Shown: positions 1 to 46,615 of the stretch, piece by piece
Layout of the letters: every line of letters begins with the position of its first letter
How positions within the stretch are numbered: the first letter of the stretch is position 1
Source: Crocodylus rhombifer
Taxonomy: Eukaryota > Chordata > Crocodylia > Crocodylidae
Assembly (NCBI GenBank): GCA_038503035.1
Contig: JAVSML010019184.1
Location: 34,678-98,677 of the forward strand
DNA length: 64,000 nucleotides
Direction of reading: 5' to 3'
The notes under the pieces: generated by a model
Told to the model about the DNA's origin: nothing
The model's database searches: none
The model's input: only the letters and a program-made list of their open reading frames with translations
Translations under genes and position numbers: made by a program

Positions 1-285
1 TGCTTTAAACCAGGTTTCTGTGCAAACCTGAGTCCACCATGACGGTGGGCAGGGTGGCGGGGTGTATAGGGTATGCACATCTAAGCACCCGTGCAGTCCC
101 ATGCCCTGGTTCTCACCACAGCTAACCTGGAAAGGCGCTGGCAGTGCTTATTCTGGACCTGCACAGGGTTAGCATGTCACCAAAGCCATCAAAAGCCACA
201 CAGGTAGATGCTGGACGGTGCTGGATCTTTTTGGCCAGGACCCCTGGAAAAGCAGGAAGTAGCACCTCTGCCCCCTGTACGGTAC
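1..285 (-). other. Start of intron 19 (splice-site C intron)
   Basis: This stretch follows the exon 19 donor and continues off the window. No PMCA tail sequence (for example the VINTFQTG-like continuation) is readable in any frame, so the next exon is not present. Confidence 0.8.
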
Positions 286-35886
<35,601 letters not shown>

Positions 35887-36029
35887 CTTGCCAACACGAC
35901 CAGAGTCAAAGCAGATGCACCCAGAAATTGGAAAAAAAAACCCCCAAAAAAGAAAAACCCCAAACAAATGCTGGCTTCTAGGTTTTTACCTCCCTCCCCC
36001 GAACGTCCGGCAGGGGACACAGGCAGTCC

Positions 36030-36400
36030 TTGGCAGCCTCGCTCCGCAGCCCCGTGGAGCTCGGAGGATCACAGCGGAGGTATCGGGGGGTTGGGGAGGG
36101 GGAAGCGGCTGCTTCCTTCTACAGCCTCCCAGGTGAAGCCGGTGCGATTAGCTGAGCCCAACTTCTCCAGATAAAGGTGTAAACAGGATGTGCATGTTAC
36201 CGTGGAAGCAACCTTAGCAACGACCGCTGTGCATCTCCCAGAGGAGGAGGAGGGTTCCCTGGATACCGGCAGCAACGGGAGCTACAAAACAAGAATTCGG
36301 AATAAAAATAGTCATTAGCAAGAAGGTCCGAGAGCCTGGCAAGTAGATCCGCGCGCGCCCGGGACAGGGGAAGGTGTTGCCGGGCCGCCTCTCGAGAAAC
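36030..36400 (-). promoter_or_regulatory. Candidate proximal promoter or 5' UTR region of ATP2B4
   Basis: This region lies 150-510 bp upstream of the start codon. It contains AGATAA (36169-36174, a GATA-type site), three AGCAAC half-sites as in RFX X-boxes (about 36208, 36215 and 36272), and a CpG cluster with CCGCGCGCGCCCGGG around 36347. In human ATP2B4 an internal promoter/enhancer with a GATA1 site is known near the first coding exon. Correspondence here is inferred from position only. Confidence 0.4.
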
Positions 36401-37084
36401 TCTGGGATGCAGCAAGGTGGAGGGACCAGCTCTCAAGCTTGGAGCTCATGGGGTCTGATCCCACCTCCGCCTCTCTCCTAGCAGGATGCAGCTGGGATGC
36501 TCTCGGCCCGGGTTTTACTCCAGGCCTAGATTTTGTAGCCGCTTCATCGTGCTCAGCGCTAGGATGGAGTTAGAGCCCGAGCTGGTGGAAACAGGTCTAA
36601 CCACATGGGGGGCTCGGGGCACTGAATAGCCCCACCAACAATGGGAGGAGAGACCCCACAGAAGAAGGGCTGTGCTGGCGAGTCAGGAATAGCACCCAGG
36701 TGGCTCTCTGCTCTCTCTGCAGCTGTCTGGCCCAAACCTAAGACCAACAGAAAAAAAATCTTTCCATTCATTTGTTTCAAAAATAAATCCTTCCAGTGGA
36801 AAAAACAGCTGTTCCTTACACAAACACCTCCCCCTGCAGTGCCGGGGACAGAAACTGGAAGCGAGGCCGACTATAGCTTTGGGTGGAAGTCTGTATCCAG
36901 AGAAAGCTGAAATAGTATTAACGATGTTCATTTACTAAGAAACCCGCTGCAGTTTGCAAGTCCTGTCACTGTTTAAAATCACTGGGGGGGAGGGGGGTGG
37001 CGGTAACATGGGACACGCACGCACGCACACGCGCTCTCGCGTGCTTGCTAAGAACAGGCAGCTTTTAAGAAACCGATTGCACGC

Positions 37085-37145
37085 CTGTGGCTTCTGTGCC
37101 TCAGTTTCCCTCATCTGTAACACCATTACTAGTTCAGTCACCCAG
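37085..37145 (+). repeat. MIR-like core fragment
   Basis: TGTGCCTCAGTTTCCCTCAT then CTGTAACACCATTACTAG matches the MIR core. Nothing convincing extends on either side. Confidence 0.55.
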
Positions 37146-38886
37146 AGCGGAGCACTGAGACAGCAGAGGAGCAACACAGATCCTATTCAGGGAAGTCTGA
37201 AGTGCTGACAAGGGCTTTATTTCAGTCAGCCCCAGCTGTAATTTGCCTAGACGGGAGACTCGGCAGCGCCAAGGAAGGGGCGGTGGCAGGGGAGGACGGG
37301 AAAGGGACCTTGGAGCAGGGCATCCTCCCGCCGCCAGAGTCCACTCCACAAGGGCAGCGAAACGCCTGGCACCAGCCTGTCCTCCATCCCCTGCAAACCC
37401 TGGGGCAGAAGGAGTCCCCCTGCCCTGCTGGCTCTCCTCTTTGCCAGTTCAAGGCTGCTGACCTGTGACAGCAGCAGGAAAGCTCTGGCATGGAGAGGAT
37501 TCGGTGTGGTTCAAGGCCACCCACTTTCCCTGCCACCTCCTAGGGCCTGAGCTCTGGAGGAGAGCATGCCCCGCTGGCTGAAAGGAAGGGTCTCCCTCAC
37601 CCCCAAGAAACACAAGACCACATAAATTCCTTAGCCCTCTAATCCTGTACTGCAGACTACTTTTATTTCACACAGCCAGACTTATGCAGGGAGCTGGGCA
37701 TGTGCCAGCAAGGGCGCGTTGCAGCAATACTGCAACTTGGGTGCAAATGCAATCATGATCACTTAACAGCGCAGCCAAAGAAGAGCGCCAGCAGCAGCTG
37801 GATGCTCGGGGCAAAACTGGGGGGAATGGCTCACTGGCTAAGCTGTTTCCTGCCATCTCTTCCCCTCCTCCTCCGAAGGCAACAGGGAAAGTCTCACCCT
37901 CCTCGCAGAGCAGGAATCCCGCACAGCCCGGCTCTTCAGCCGAAGGGCACGAGCAGGCCGAGCCAGGACTGCAGAAAGACGAGGGAGATGCGTTATCACA
38001 GTCTTCCCAGCCTCCGCACTACCCACCTCCCCTGTAAGGCAGCTGCTTGCTGGCAGGGCAGGGCACAGACTGGACTGTGGTGATTAGGAGAAGGTAGGAG
38101 GAGACTTTTCTGGAGGCTCGAGATAGGAGCGCGCAGTGGGGCAAGCAGGAGGCGCAAGGGGAACCTCTCTCCGCTGCACGCTGGGAGAAGGCTCCATTGA
38201 CAGAAGCCCTGGGCAACTGCGAAAGGGGTTTTGCAAGGCAGACCCCAGGCAAAAAATGAGAGCCCTCTAGAGAGATGCTGTGGGGAGGGAGGCTGGCCTA
38301 GAGCCCCCTGAAAATGCCTGGCACCCCAAAGCAGACTCAGGAGAGCAGAGGAGGACCAGAAACCAAAAACTGAGCGGGGAACCGGAGGGCAAAGTCAGCA
38401 TCATGGGCAACACACCAAGGGCAGATCTAAAGCACATGAAAGGCAGGGGACTGCAACAACTGCTCTGCACCAGACACCCCGGCTCCCTGCTTCCACATCT
38501 CCTCCCATCTATTCGTTTCACCTGTTACATCCAATTAGCCACAGCCCCTGCAAGCTGTTCCCTGCACCCAGCCACTGACACTGCAGAGCATAAATCCTCT
38601 GAAGCAAGGACAGGTTTTGTCCTTGCTAGTCCTGCAGCACAAGGAGACTCCAAGCTAGGATGGAGGGCGACTCTGCAGGCCTCAGTTTACCTGCTTCTCC
38701 TTGTGCCGCCTCCTGGGGCTGAAGGAGTTAAGGGCTCCTCCGAGGAGCGAGACAGGGCTGAGTGCCAGCTGTCTGGGTCAGTTTGGCTGCTATCGGGAAC
38801 TGAGTGGTATCAGCATGTATGACGGGAATGCCTTGGAGAGGAGAGGAGACAGAGGAAGACTCAGCCACCAAACACTCCCTTCAGCA

Positions 38887-38957
38887 GCCGTCTCCCCATC
38901 CCTGCGCTGCTGAAACTCATCTGAACCCTCTGCTTCTCTATTCTGGGGTCCCCCAGC
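38887..38957 (+). repeat. Copy 1 of a 71-bp near-identical direct repeat
   Basis: It starts GCCGTCTCCCCATCCCTGCG and ends TCTGGGGTCCCCCAGC. It differs from the copy at 40868-40938 at a single base. Confidence 0.95.
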
Positions 38958-40339
38958 TAACCTGGGGGCCAAAGAGCCAGAACAAGAGACTTTTCCCTTG
39001 CAGAAACCCCCGAGCTGCCCTTGAACAGCACTCTCGCATCAACGGCACGCTGCAAAACCTGCCCGAGAAGGTGGGGAAACACTTTGGCCAGGTCAGCCCC
39101 CAGCCAGTGGCCCAGTGACTGGTGACTAAGCGAGGGCCAAGCACCAGGTGATTTCTCCACCATCTCCGGGAGACGGGAGACCCAACATCACAGCTCCAGT
39201 ATCTTCACACTCCCCCAGTCGCAGCGGTGACTGGCTTTTAGCAACATCTCTATGCTGTTGGTACTGTAGTGCGAGACGCTGATGCTTGCTCATCATATTC
39301 AGGGACCTGCTTCCTCGTGGCTGCTTAGAACTCAGCGTGCGGCTGCAAAACCCCGTCAGGAAATGAAATAAATCAGTTGACGGGGGCTTGGGCTGCTCTG
39401 GTCAGACTGCCACTGCTGCCCAAGCTAGCTAGCTGAAAGCCATGCTCTTCTGGGGTCACAGAAGGAGATGAACCGCAAGAGCCTGGCACTGCAATCTCTC
39501 TCTCGCAAGCAGAATCAGCTAGATCAGGGTTTGTCCTGCCCGCCCAAGGACCCTGGCTACCTACTGCGTCCCCCTGGACTAACAAACACTGGTTTGCTAC
39601 CACAAGGCTACTGTGCATCACTGCCAGCAATTTTACTGGTTGCATCAACTCCCCAGAGGGCTGAAGTCCCTACTAGGGGCATGGCTAGTACTTTGAAAAA
39701 CAGAAGCACCTTGAGCCAGAAGGCAAAGCAGCCAAGGGACTTTCCCTTCCAAAGAAGCTATGTCTGGAGTCCCACTTAGGAAGGGGCACCCCAAAAGACT
39801 GCAGGGAGGCTGGGATCCAGCTCCCTGTACAACTGCAACATCAGCAGGCAGATCCACAGGCAGACAGATTCCAAGTGGGGATGCAGATGCCTACATGGGA
39901 TTTTGAGATCTGGCTCCATCACAGGTTATGGATGGGAGCCCCCACGTGTTGGGCACTGCGTGGGCATGATTTCTAGCTAAAGTTCCTCCCCAAAAGACAG
40001 GATTCCTATTTAGGTTTTCTTGGGATGGGACGTATATAATTTTCACTGGTTCTCTCATGAAAGGGACACCAAAAAATGACGCACAAGGGATATAAGGACA
40101 GCAGCCTTAAAAGGACACAGCTTCCAAGGAAGCCCTGCAGTAGATCGCTACGGTAGTGGGGTCTGGGGAACACCAAGTCATTCTTCAACAGCTCTGAGCA
40201 AAGGGCGTCTGTCCATCCCTCCCTCCCCGTTGTTTGTTCCTCCTTAACCCCACACATCCACCCAGGAGCTCCTCTGGAGAAGCCGCTGCTCATCTATCAT
40301 TTAGAGGCACTGGAGCTCCCAGCAGGAGGCAGGAGATGG

Positions 40340-40520
40340 CAGATCCAATTAAACAGCCCCCTGCTGATTAATAATGTGTTGGGGTAGGGGGGATTATTTT
40401 TTCTAATTTTTTCCCTTTCATAGCAAATAACATCCTCTGAAGAGCGCTACGAGGTTAAGAGAAAGACAGCTAATTAATATTGTAATGGCGGAGTCCGTAA
40501 TTACCCCTAGAGGAGCCTGC
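40340..40520. promoter_or_regulatory. AT-rich block with TAATTA/ATTAAT motifs
   Basis: CCAATTAAACAGC, GATTAATAATGTG and GCTAATTAATATTG, plus GTAATTACCCC, lie within 180 bp in GC-rich surroundings. Such clusters of homeodomain core sites are common in conserved enhancers. Conservation was not testable here. Confidence 0.35.
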
Positions 40521-40867
40521 AGGGCACCTATCATTATCCCCCTATTCCCAACAGCGAGATTCCCTTCCTTCTAAGGGCTGCAGCTCCAGGGACTCGTCTC
40601 CGGAGGTCGAGAGGAAAGAGGAGGAAGTAACGTCCTGGGGAGCTGCGGGGCAGGGGGCAGGCAGCTGTGTGCTTGGAAGGGCAGCTGCACAGGCCCGAAG
40701 CCGAGGTACAGCGATGGAGCGGAGCGCGAGCCAGGAACGCAGAACTGCTTAGCAGCTGAAAAAGCTCTGACCATGGAGGCTTGTGAATAGCAGCATTTCC
40801 TCCCAAAACAGGGGCTTGCCCTCTCTGCCCAGCTATCAGCTCTGCCCGCACACCCCTTTCTTCTTCT

Positions 40868-40938
40868 GCCGTCTCCCCACCCCTGCGCTGCTGAAACTCA
40901 TCTGAACCCTCTGCTTCTCTATTCTGGGGTCCCCCAGC
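40868..40938 (+). repeat. Copy 2 of a 71-bp near-identical direct repeat
   Basis: It has the same 71 bases as 38887-38957 with one T-to-C difference. The flanking sequences are unrelated, and the family is not recognised. Confidence 0.95.
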
Positions 40939-41045
40939 CCAACTATGCCGGTGCCATCTGTGGCTGCCCCTGCTATTCCCACCCCGGGCACATGCAGCCA
41001 AGTCCGCTGCTTTGCAACAGCACAGAGCAATCCCATGACCCTGGC

Positions 41046-41083
41046 GAGCAAATTGAACAGCTTTGAGCAAATTGAACAGCTTT
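41046..41083 (+). repeat. 19-bp perfect tandem duplication
   Basis: GAGCAAATTGAACAGCTTT occurs twice without a gap. The unit is not part of a recognised element. Confidence 0.95.
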
Positions 41084-42358
41084 GATTTCACAACCAAGCT
41101 GTGCCCCCAAGAGCCCGGAAGATCTAGATGGAAGGGCTGGGAGCGGAAAGCCAGCCAGCGCTGGGGAAGGCACACATCAGGTGGGCAAAGGGGAACTGGG
41201 AACAGGGACAGGCGTGATGGGGAGAGGAGGGAATAACTCCAAGGAAGCTCAGGTAATGCTCCCCTGTAGCATCTCACTGCAAAGTAACCCCTCCTGCAAG
41301 CCCTGCTAGAGCTTTTTATACCCTGCGGATGGAGTTACAATGCAGCCTCCCTCTCAAGTCTCCCCCTATACCTGGCCAGGCGTCAAATCCTTACAAGACC
41401 TGGGGCAGTAGCAATGAACCCCACAAAGGGCAGGACCCAGCCAGGAAGGCTGGCACAGGGCTGGCAGGCCCCCTGAGAAGGCAGGTTTCATGCAGCTCTG
41501 TGCAGATGAATTAAAAAAGCCTAGAGCGATCCTTTCTGCATACCCTGCCCTGCCGTTCTCTCTCAGTCTGGAGAGTAGAGGCACTGGCTGTGCATGGAGA
41601 GGAGCTCTGCAGGCTCCAAACACAATGCGAGGTGCACCCTTAGAAAAGGCAAAAGCAGCCCCCAGTTAACTCTGTTGCACCGGCTTTCCACAGGGCCCTC
41701 GCGCTCCATCCGCTACCAGTCCCGGCTGCAAAGAAAGTGTGCGAGGCGGGAGCGTGGAGCAGAGGAAAAAAGCGCGCAAGCGGGAGGAGGAGGGAGCAGC
41801 TGATGAGGAGGGATGGAGCTGATGCAGTGCTGCAGACAGACCTGCCCGGAATAATAAACGGCTGCATTACACCTCCGTCCTGGCAGAGGGAGAGCAGGCT
41901 CGTGCGTGCTGGGGAGCGGGGAAGGAGTCGGCCGTCTGTGGGAGTCTGCCCAAGAACCGACAGCCCAGGGGAGCAGAGCAGTCGATGGCACTTTGGTGCC
42001 GCAGCTCCGACCGCAACGGGCAGGGAGAGCCCAGGCTTGCAGGGCAGCAGGCCTCCCTTTGGAGCAGGGGCCAGTGCCAATGCATCACACGGGGAGGCGG
42101 GGATCATACAGGAGCATAAAAGCCCAGCAGGGAGATGACGCTGCCCACTCCACGAGCCAGGTCCAGACACAGCCCATCTAGGAAACACCCAGTCTGGGGG
42201 CATTTACCGTGCATGCCATTCAAACCCATCGCCTTAGGACCGAGCAAAGGCTGGGCCTTTACCTGGGCATGCGCATACCCAGACTCGATGCGAGCAGCGC
42301 TTACCAGCGGGCAGTGCTGCTGACAGTGGTACGGGCACCCCTGAAGCAACCCGCTCCC

Positions 42359-42415
42359 CGCTTTCAAGGCTTCTGACAGCAAGGCTGGCATCGAGTATTA
42401 GAAGCCTTGAAAGCG
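42359..42415. repeat. Perfect 16-bp inverted repeat (hairpin)
   Basis: CGCTTTCAAGGCTTCT at 42359-42374 is followed after 25 bases by its exact reverse complement at 42400-42415. The core TTCAAGGCTTCTAACAGCA-like motif recurs at 42531-42546 (shortened) and 42622-42640. Confidence 0.9.
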
Positions 42416-44609
42416 AAGCGAGCTGCTAGCACCGCAGCCCCATGAAGACACGCACCCAGCACATGTGGGTGCCAGCATCGAGGCATCAGCGATCTCATTC
42501 CCGGTACATTCAAGGTTTCCAATGCCCCATTTCAAGGCTAACAGCAGCCCTGAAAAAAAGAAATAGCAGGGAACAGAGTGGGGACTCGTGAGCCCCATGG
42601 CAGTGAGCCCCTGCCTTCCTTTTCAAGGCTTCTAACAGCAACTCTTTGAAGCTGCTTTCCCTGCACTGCTTGTGGCACAGGTAAACTGAGTATGGTTAGC
42701 CAGAAAGGAGACGGCAGGCCAAATGCTTCACGCATGGCAGCCGTGAGTGCAGCTCCCCAGCTTGTGCTGCAACGGGAGCAGTGGGCAACCAGGTCTCGCT
42801 GCGTAATTGTATGCGCTGTCCTGTAGGCCTGAGGGGAGTAAGCTGGACCCTCCCTAGGAGGGAGAAGGTGCCCACATTGCACTGGTGTCTTGCTCCATGA
42901 CTTTGGTGTGCTGCCCTTGGTTCCTCCACTTTGAGATGTTCCTCCCCATCCACGCTGCTGCACATCTGGAAGCAAGATCACCGCCATCTTCCAGAGGTGA
43001 CTGTGGCCAGCCCTCAAGCCAGCCTGGCCCATTGAAGAGGCTGGGCAGGCCAGAGATGCCACAGCTGGGTTACCCAACAGATGGAGACAAATGCCAAAAG
43101 GGTTACAGGCCAGACTGCTGAAGGCAGGATGCACAGCCGTGCAGATCCGCTCTCTTACTGAGCTTTCCCACTGATCTTTGGAAAGGCACAGGCACCCTGC
43201 CCCACAGAGACTGCGAGCCTCCGTGCCAGGACTTGCCCACATCTCTTCCAGAGGGCTCCCTTGGTCACGCACAAAATATCGCTGGCTAGGACAGCTCACC
43301 CAGGACACTCGCAGGTCACAGCATGGATCCCATCACCTTCCATCCCAGAACCAGCTCAGGCCATGGGAGCTGCTATCCCCTGCAGTTTCTCTTTGCTCTC
43401 CCCCTCAAAATAGCAAGCTGCTTGTAAAGCCCCAGCCACCAGGCTCTGAACACACCGGGTGCTGCTTCTTTAGAAGCACAAGTGAAGATCCTGCGTCTGT
43501 CTATCCATCAGGCGAGGAGACGAGCTGACATCAGCCCTTCGTGGCTCAGTACAAGCATGCCCCACCAATCGACTTTACATCTGGAAAGGATCCTGCCTCT
43601 TGCCCTTAGCTTCCCCGCTCCCAGTACGGTGTTGCTACAGCTGACCCCAGAAGGCAGAGGAGGCCCAGCCCCAAACCCTGCACCACTATTCAGGCTCCGC
43701 ACACTGTCCGGATGTGATCCCCACACCCAACCTTTTCCAAGCAGCCAAGACTTGCTCAGAAGCAGCAGCATGGGGCCCAGCAAGACAAATCACCCCTGCC
43801 TTTGAGATGGAGGCAGCGAAAGCTGATGCCGCTGGGCCCAGATCAAGGGCCGGCAATGAAACACCGATGATTGCTCCTTTCAGCATCTGACTTGAGCGTG
43901 CAGGGAGAGACCCGCAGGCCTGTCCCGCAGCCAGCTGCACGGCCCGCTTCCCAACAGGAAGGCGATGGGAACTCCACGCCCCACCCAGTGATCCTGGCAC
44001 GCCCCTGCTCTGGCGCTGACTCAGCTCAGGCTCTGCATGCCAGGAACTGAAACCTCTTTGGGTATGTTCCTCCAGCCTGCAGACAGGATGCCCAGCAACA
44101 AGCAGGATGCCCGACAACGGAGGAAAAAAACCCCCAAACGCTGCCCTCCCTTCCTCTCCAGCTTCACGCAAGGGCAAACCCAGGACTGGGCCCGCTGCTT
44201 TCGGCATGGGGAGCAGGGGAGATGGGAAAGCAAGCCAGGATCAAGCCTCACTTCAGGTCGGGCCACTGGGCTCGGCACCCTGTTGCTCTCAGGGTGGCAT
44301 GCTCAGCTCCCAGCCTCGCCCCTCTGACAAGCGGGAAGGGCACGCGACAGATCCATGTGGCACCCCGGCTGGGCAGCTGCCAGGCACATCTGGCCAGGCC
44401 CACAGCTGGACTGCTACAGCAGCCAGAGACAGCCCTGATGTTGGAGGCCCACGGAGGAGCCTAGTGCCAGCCCCGGAAGCTACTTGTGGTGAAGCCACCC
44501 CCTGCCCGCCCCTTTGCTCGAGGGCGCTGTCCCAACCGGCTGCTGCAACCGCTGCTTGCTTTTTTCCAGCCCTGGTGACAGGGTGTTATAAACACTCCTG
44601 TTGCTGTGG

Positions 44610-44624
44610 GTTGCTATGGCAAAC
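44610..44624. promoter_or_regulatory. RFX X-box-like palindrome
   Basis: GTTGCTATGGCAAAC closely resembles the palindromic RFX-binding X-box (GTTGCCATGGCAAC). It lies next to TTGCTGTGGG. Confidence 0.4.
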
Positions 44625-46439
44625 CCAATGTAAAGCTCCGTCACAGGGACAGTGTTTATGCTGCCAAATAGGAAAAAAAAAGCAAACCCTCAAACCCCTG
44701 GGTCTGGGGTTTTTGATGAAGTTTACTGTAGGGGGGACGGCGGGGAAGCCCAAGTCTTAGCAGAGCTCTGAGCCCGGGGTTGGGAGAAGCAGAGTTCAGG
44801 GGAGCTCTGAACCAGGGGACCAGCCGTGACACGATGCAGCACCCTGCGCCGCCCTCCTGCCATCCCAGTGCCCAAAGCACGCGAGATGAACACCACCCAT
44901 GGCCCCCGGAGTCACTTAATGCAGCGCTCGCGCTGCGCCGATCACACCTCCTTCCGTCAGCATTCGGCACTGGGCGTGCGGCGGGGACCGCCACTGACTC
45001 ACCTCTGCCAGGCAGCAAGAGGGAGAGATATGGAGCTGGAGCGACTTCTATGCTGTGCTAGCTGAGGGGAAGCAAGGAGAGGAGAGGTGCAAAGTGCTAC
45101 CGCCGGGGTTTATGCGCTGGTGGGAGAAGCTGGGAGCACGCGGGGAGGGATTCTCAGTCCCTTTGCTCCTCTGCCGGTGGCTGGGCGGGGGGGAGCGGGG
45201 CCTCCTGTGCTGCAGGGACAGGGGAGTCCCCCAGACAGGCCCTGGGGCTGCCAGAGCTTCCATCCTGCTGCTTCTGCGGGCACATCTGCATGCAGGATAA
45301 TTACTTACCCTTTCACCTACTGCTGCGCCCTAAGAGGGGGATGGACCAAGGCAGGCTTCCAGCAGGATCAAATCCAAGGGAGATTCTTACTAGGCCAGTC
45401 CACCCAAGTAGCGTACCCTTTCCACTCTGAACAGGGCAAAGGATCTTGATATAACTAGGCACCAGGCCTCCTGGGCGGAGACTACTGCATCAGGACAGCC
45501 CACTCCCAGCTGCCTCGGGAAAGACAAGAGTCTCCGTGATGAAGCTGCTCGGCACAACACACCCTGACTGCCACAGGTCCCGCAAGAAATGGAGCAGCCA
45601 AAAAACCAACTTCACACGCCCTCGTAGAGCCAGAGGCAGGTGGGGGCCAATGCCACATTTCTAGGTGGCCCCCACAGATCAGTGGGTCTGCTGGATGGCG
45701 CAGAGCATCCCAAGCCAAGGATGCTCCCAGCAGCCTCTCCTGGACCAACTTGACCCAAGATCCCTGCTCGTCCAGACACCCTCCAATGCAGCCCAGCCCT
45801 CCCCAGGAGGTGAATGGGGCTCGCCGACCCAGCAAATCACAGGGAGCCAAGAGGCTGAACAGACCCATGCATACCCGGGACGCACCTTCAGGCAAGCCAG
45901 GACCAATCCTCAGCTTGCCAGCCAGCGTCTCAAGTGCCGCTCATTCTTAAGGCGCTATTGTGAGCCCCTCGCCAGCTAGTCGGAGCCTCCACAGCGTTGT
46001 ACAGGCAGCTCGTGGGCCAGCACCTGTGCTTCCCAATGCTGCATGTTCTCACAGGGGGGATGGGGAAGAGGACAAGGCTAGAGGTCACGTCTCCTCGGGT
46101 CCCTTGCCCCAGCCCGGCAAGAGGCCAGCGGAGCCCTGACAGATGCAGTTAGTTTATAAAAAGGCAGAGGAGAGATTAGAGCTTCAGACAGAAACATATC
46201 TTGGCAGGGTAACGGAGTCAAAAGCTGGCGGGGAGGGGGTGGGCGCGTCGCTCAGAGGAAAGACCGAGCCTCCCCCTCCCAGCTATTAGGACGCGAGCCA
46301 CACGCTGCAACAGAGGCACCCTGGGAAGGGACGGGGCCTGCACTGGGTCAGCGGGAGAGGAGGGAGCGTGACAGGCTTCCACCCAACAGACCCAGAAGCA
46401 TCCAGGCCTTGCAGGCGCACTCATGCATTCACCCTCCCA

Positions 46440-46615
46440 CCTCCTGAGAGGCCAAGTGCTGCTACCTCCATTTTAGAAGGTGGGGTGGAGGCTGGAGCTG
46501 AGACACAGGCAGATTAAGTGAGCTGCCCAAGGTCACATGGGGAGTCTGTGGCAGAGCTGGGAATTCAAAGTAGTTTTCTCAAGTCCCAGCCTAGTGCCTT
46601 TAGTCTGAAACCAGC
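46440..46615 (-). repeat. MIR-like SINE
   Basis: ACCTCCATTTTAGAAGGTGG, then TGAGACACAGGCAGATTAAG, AGCTGCCCAAGGTCACATGG and GAGCTGGGAATTCAAAGT match the reverse complement of MIR core and head. Confidence 0.8.

Larger units (their letters stand above)
36401..40339. other. Non-coding, upstream of the first coding exon
   Basis: No exon or recognisable gene was found on either strand. It holds a MIR core fragment (37085-37145), a CG/CA-alternating tract at about 37016-37045, and one copy of the 71-bp repeat (38887-38957). It is likely the 5' non-coding intron of ATP2B4. Confidence 0.6.

Noticed and set aside
130..172. Possible mini-exon bounded by GTGCAG and CCAG|GTTAGC downstream of exon 19
   Set aside because: The encoded residues do not resemble the PMCA tail after RIQTQ in any frame.
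35887..35967. In-frame N-terminal extension of PMCA4
   Set aside because: The upstream in-frame region has only TTG, no ATG, a Phe/Gly-rich T-tract translation and then a TAA at 35988-35986. It is intron or UTR.
40534..41277. 247-codon open frame on the minus strand
   Set aside because: It overlaps the 71-bp direct repeat and a tandem duplication, has no recognisable domain, and its composition is that of GC-rich non-coding DNA.
42538..43308. 256-codon open frame on the minus strand
   Set aside because: No domain, signal peptide or homologue recognised. A chance frame in GC-rich DNA.
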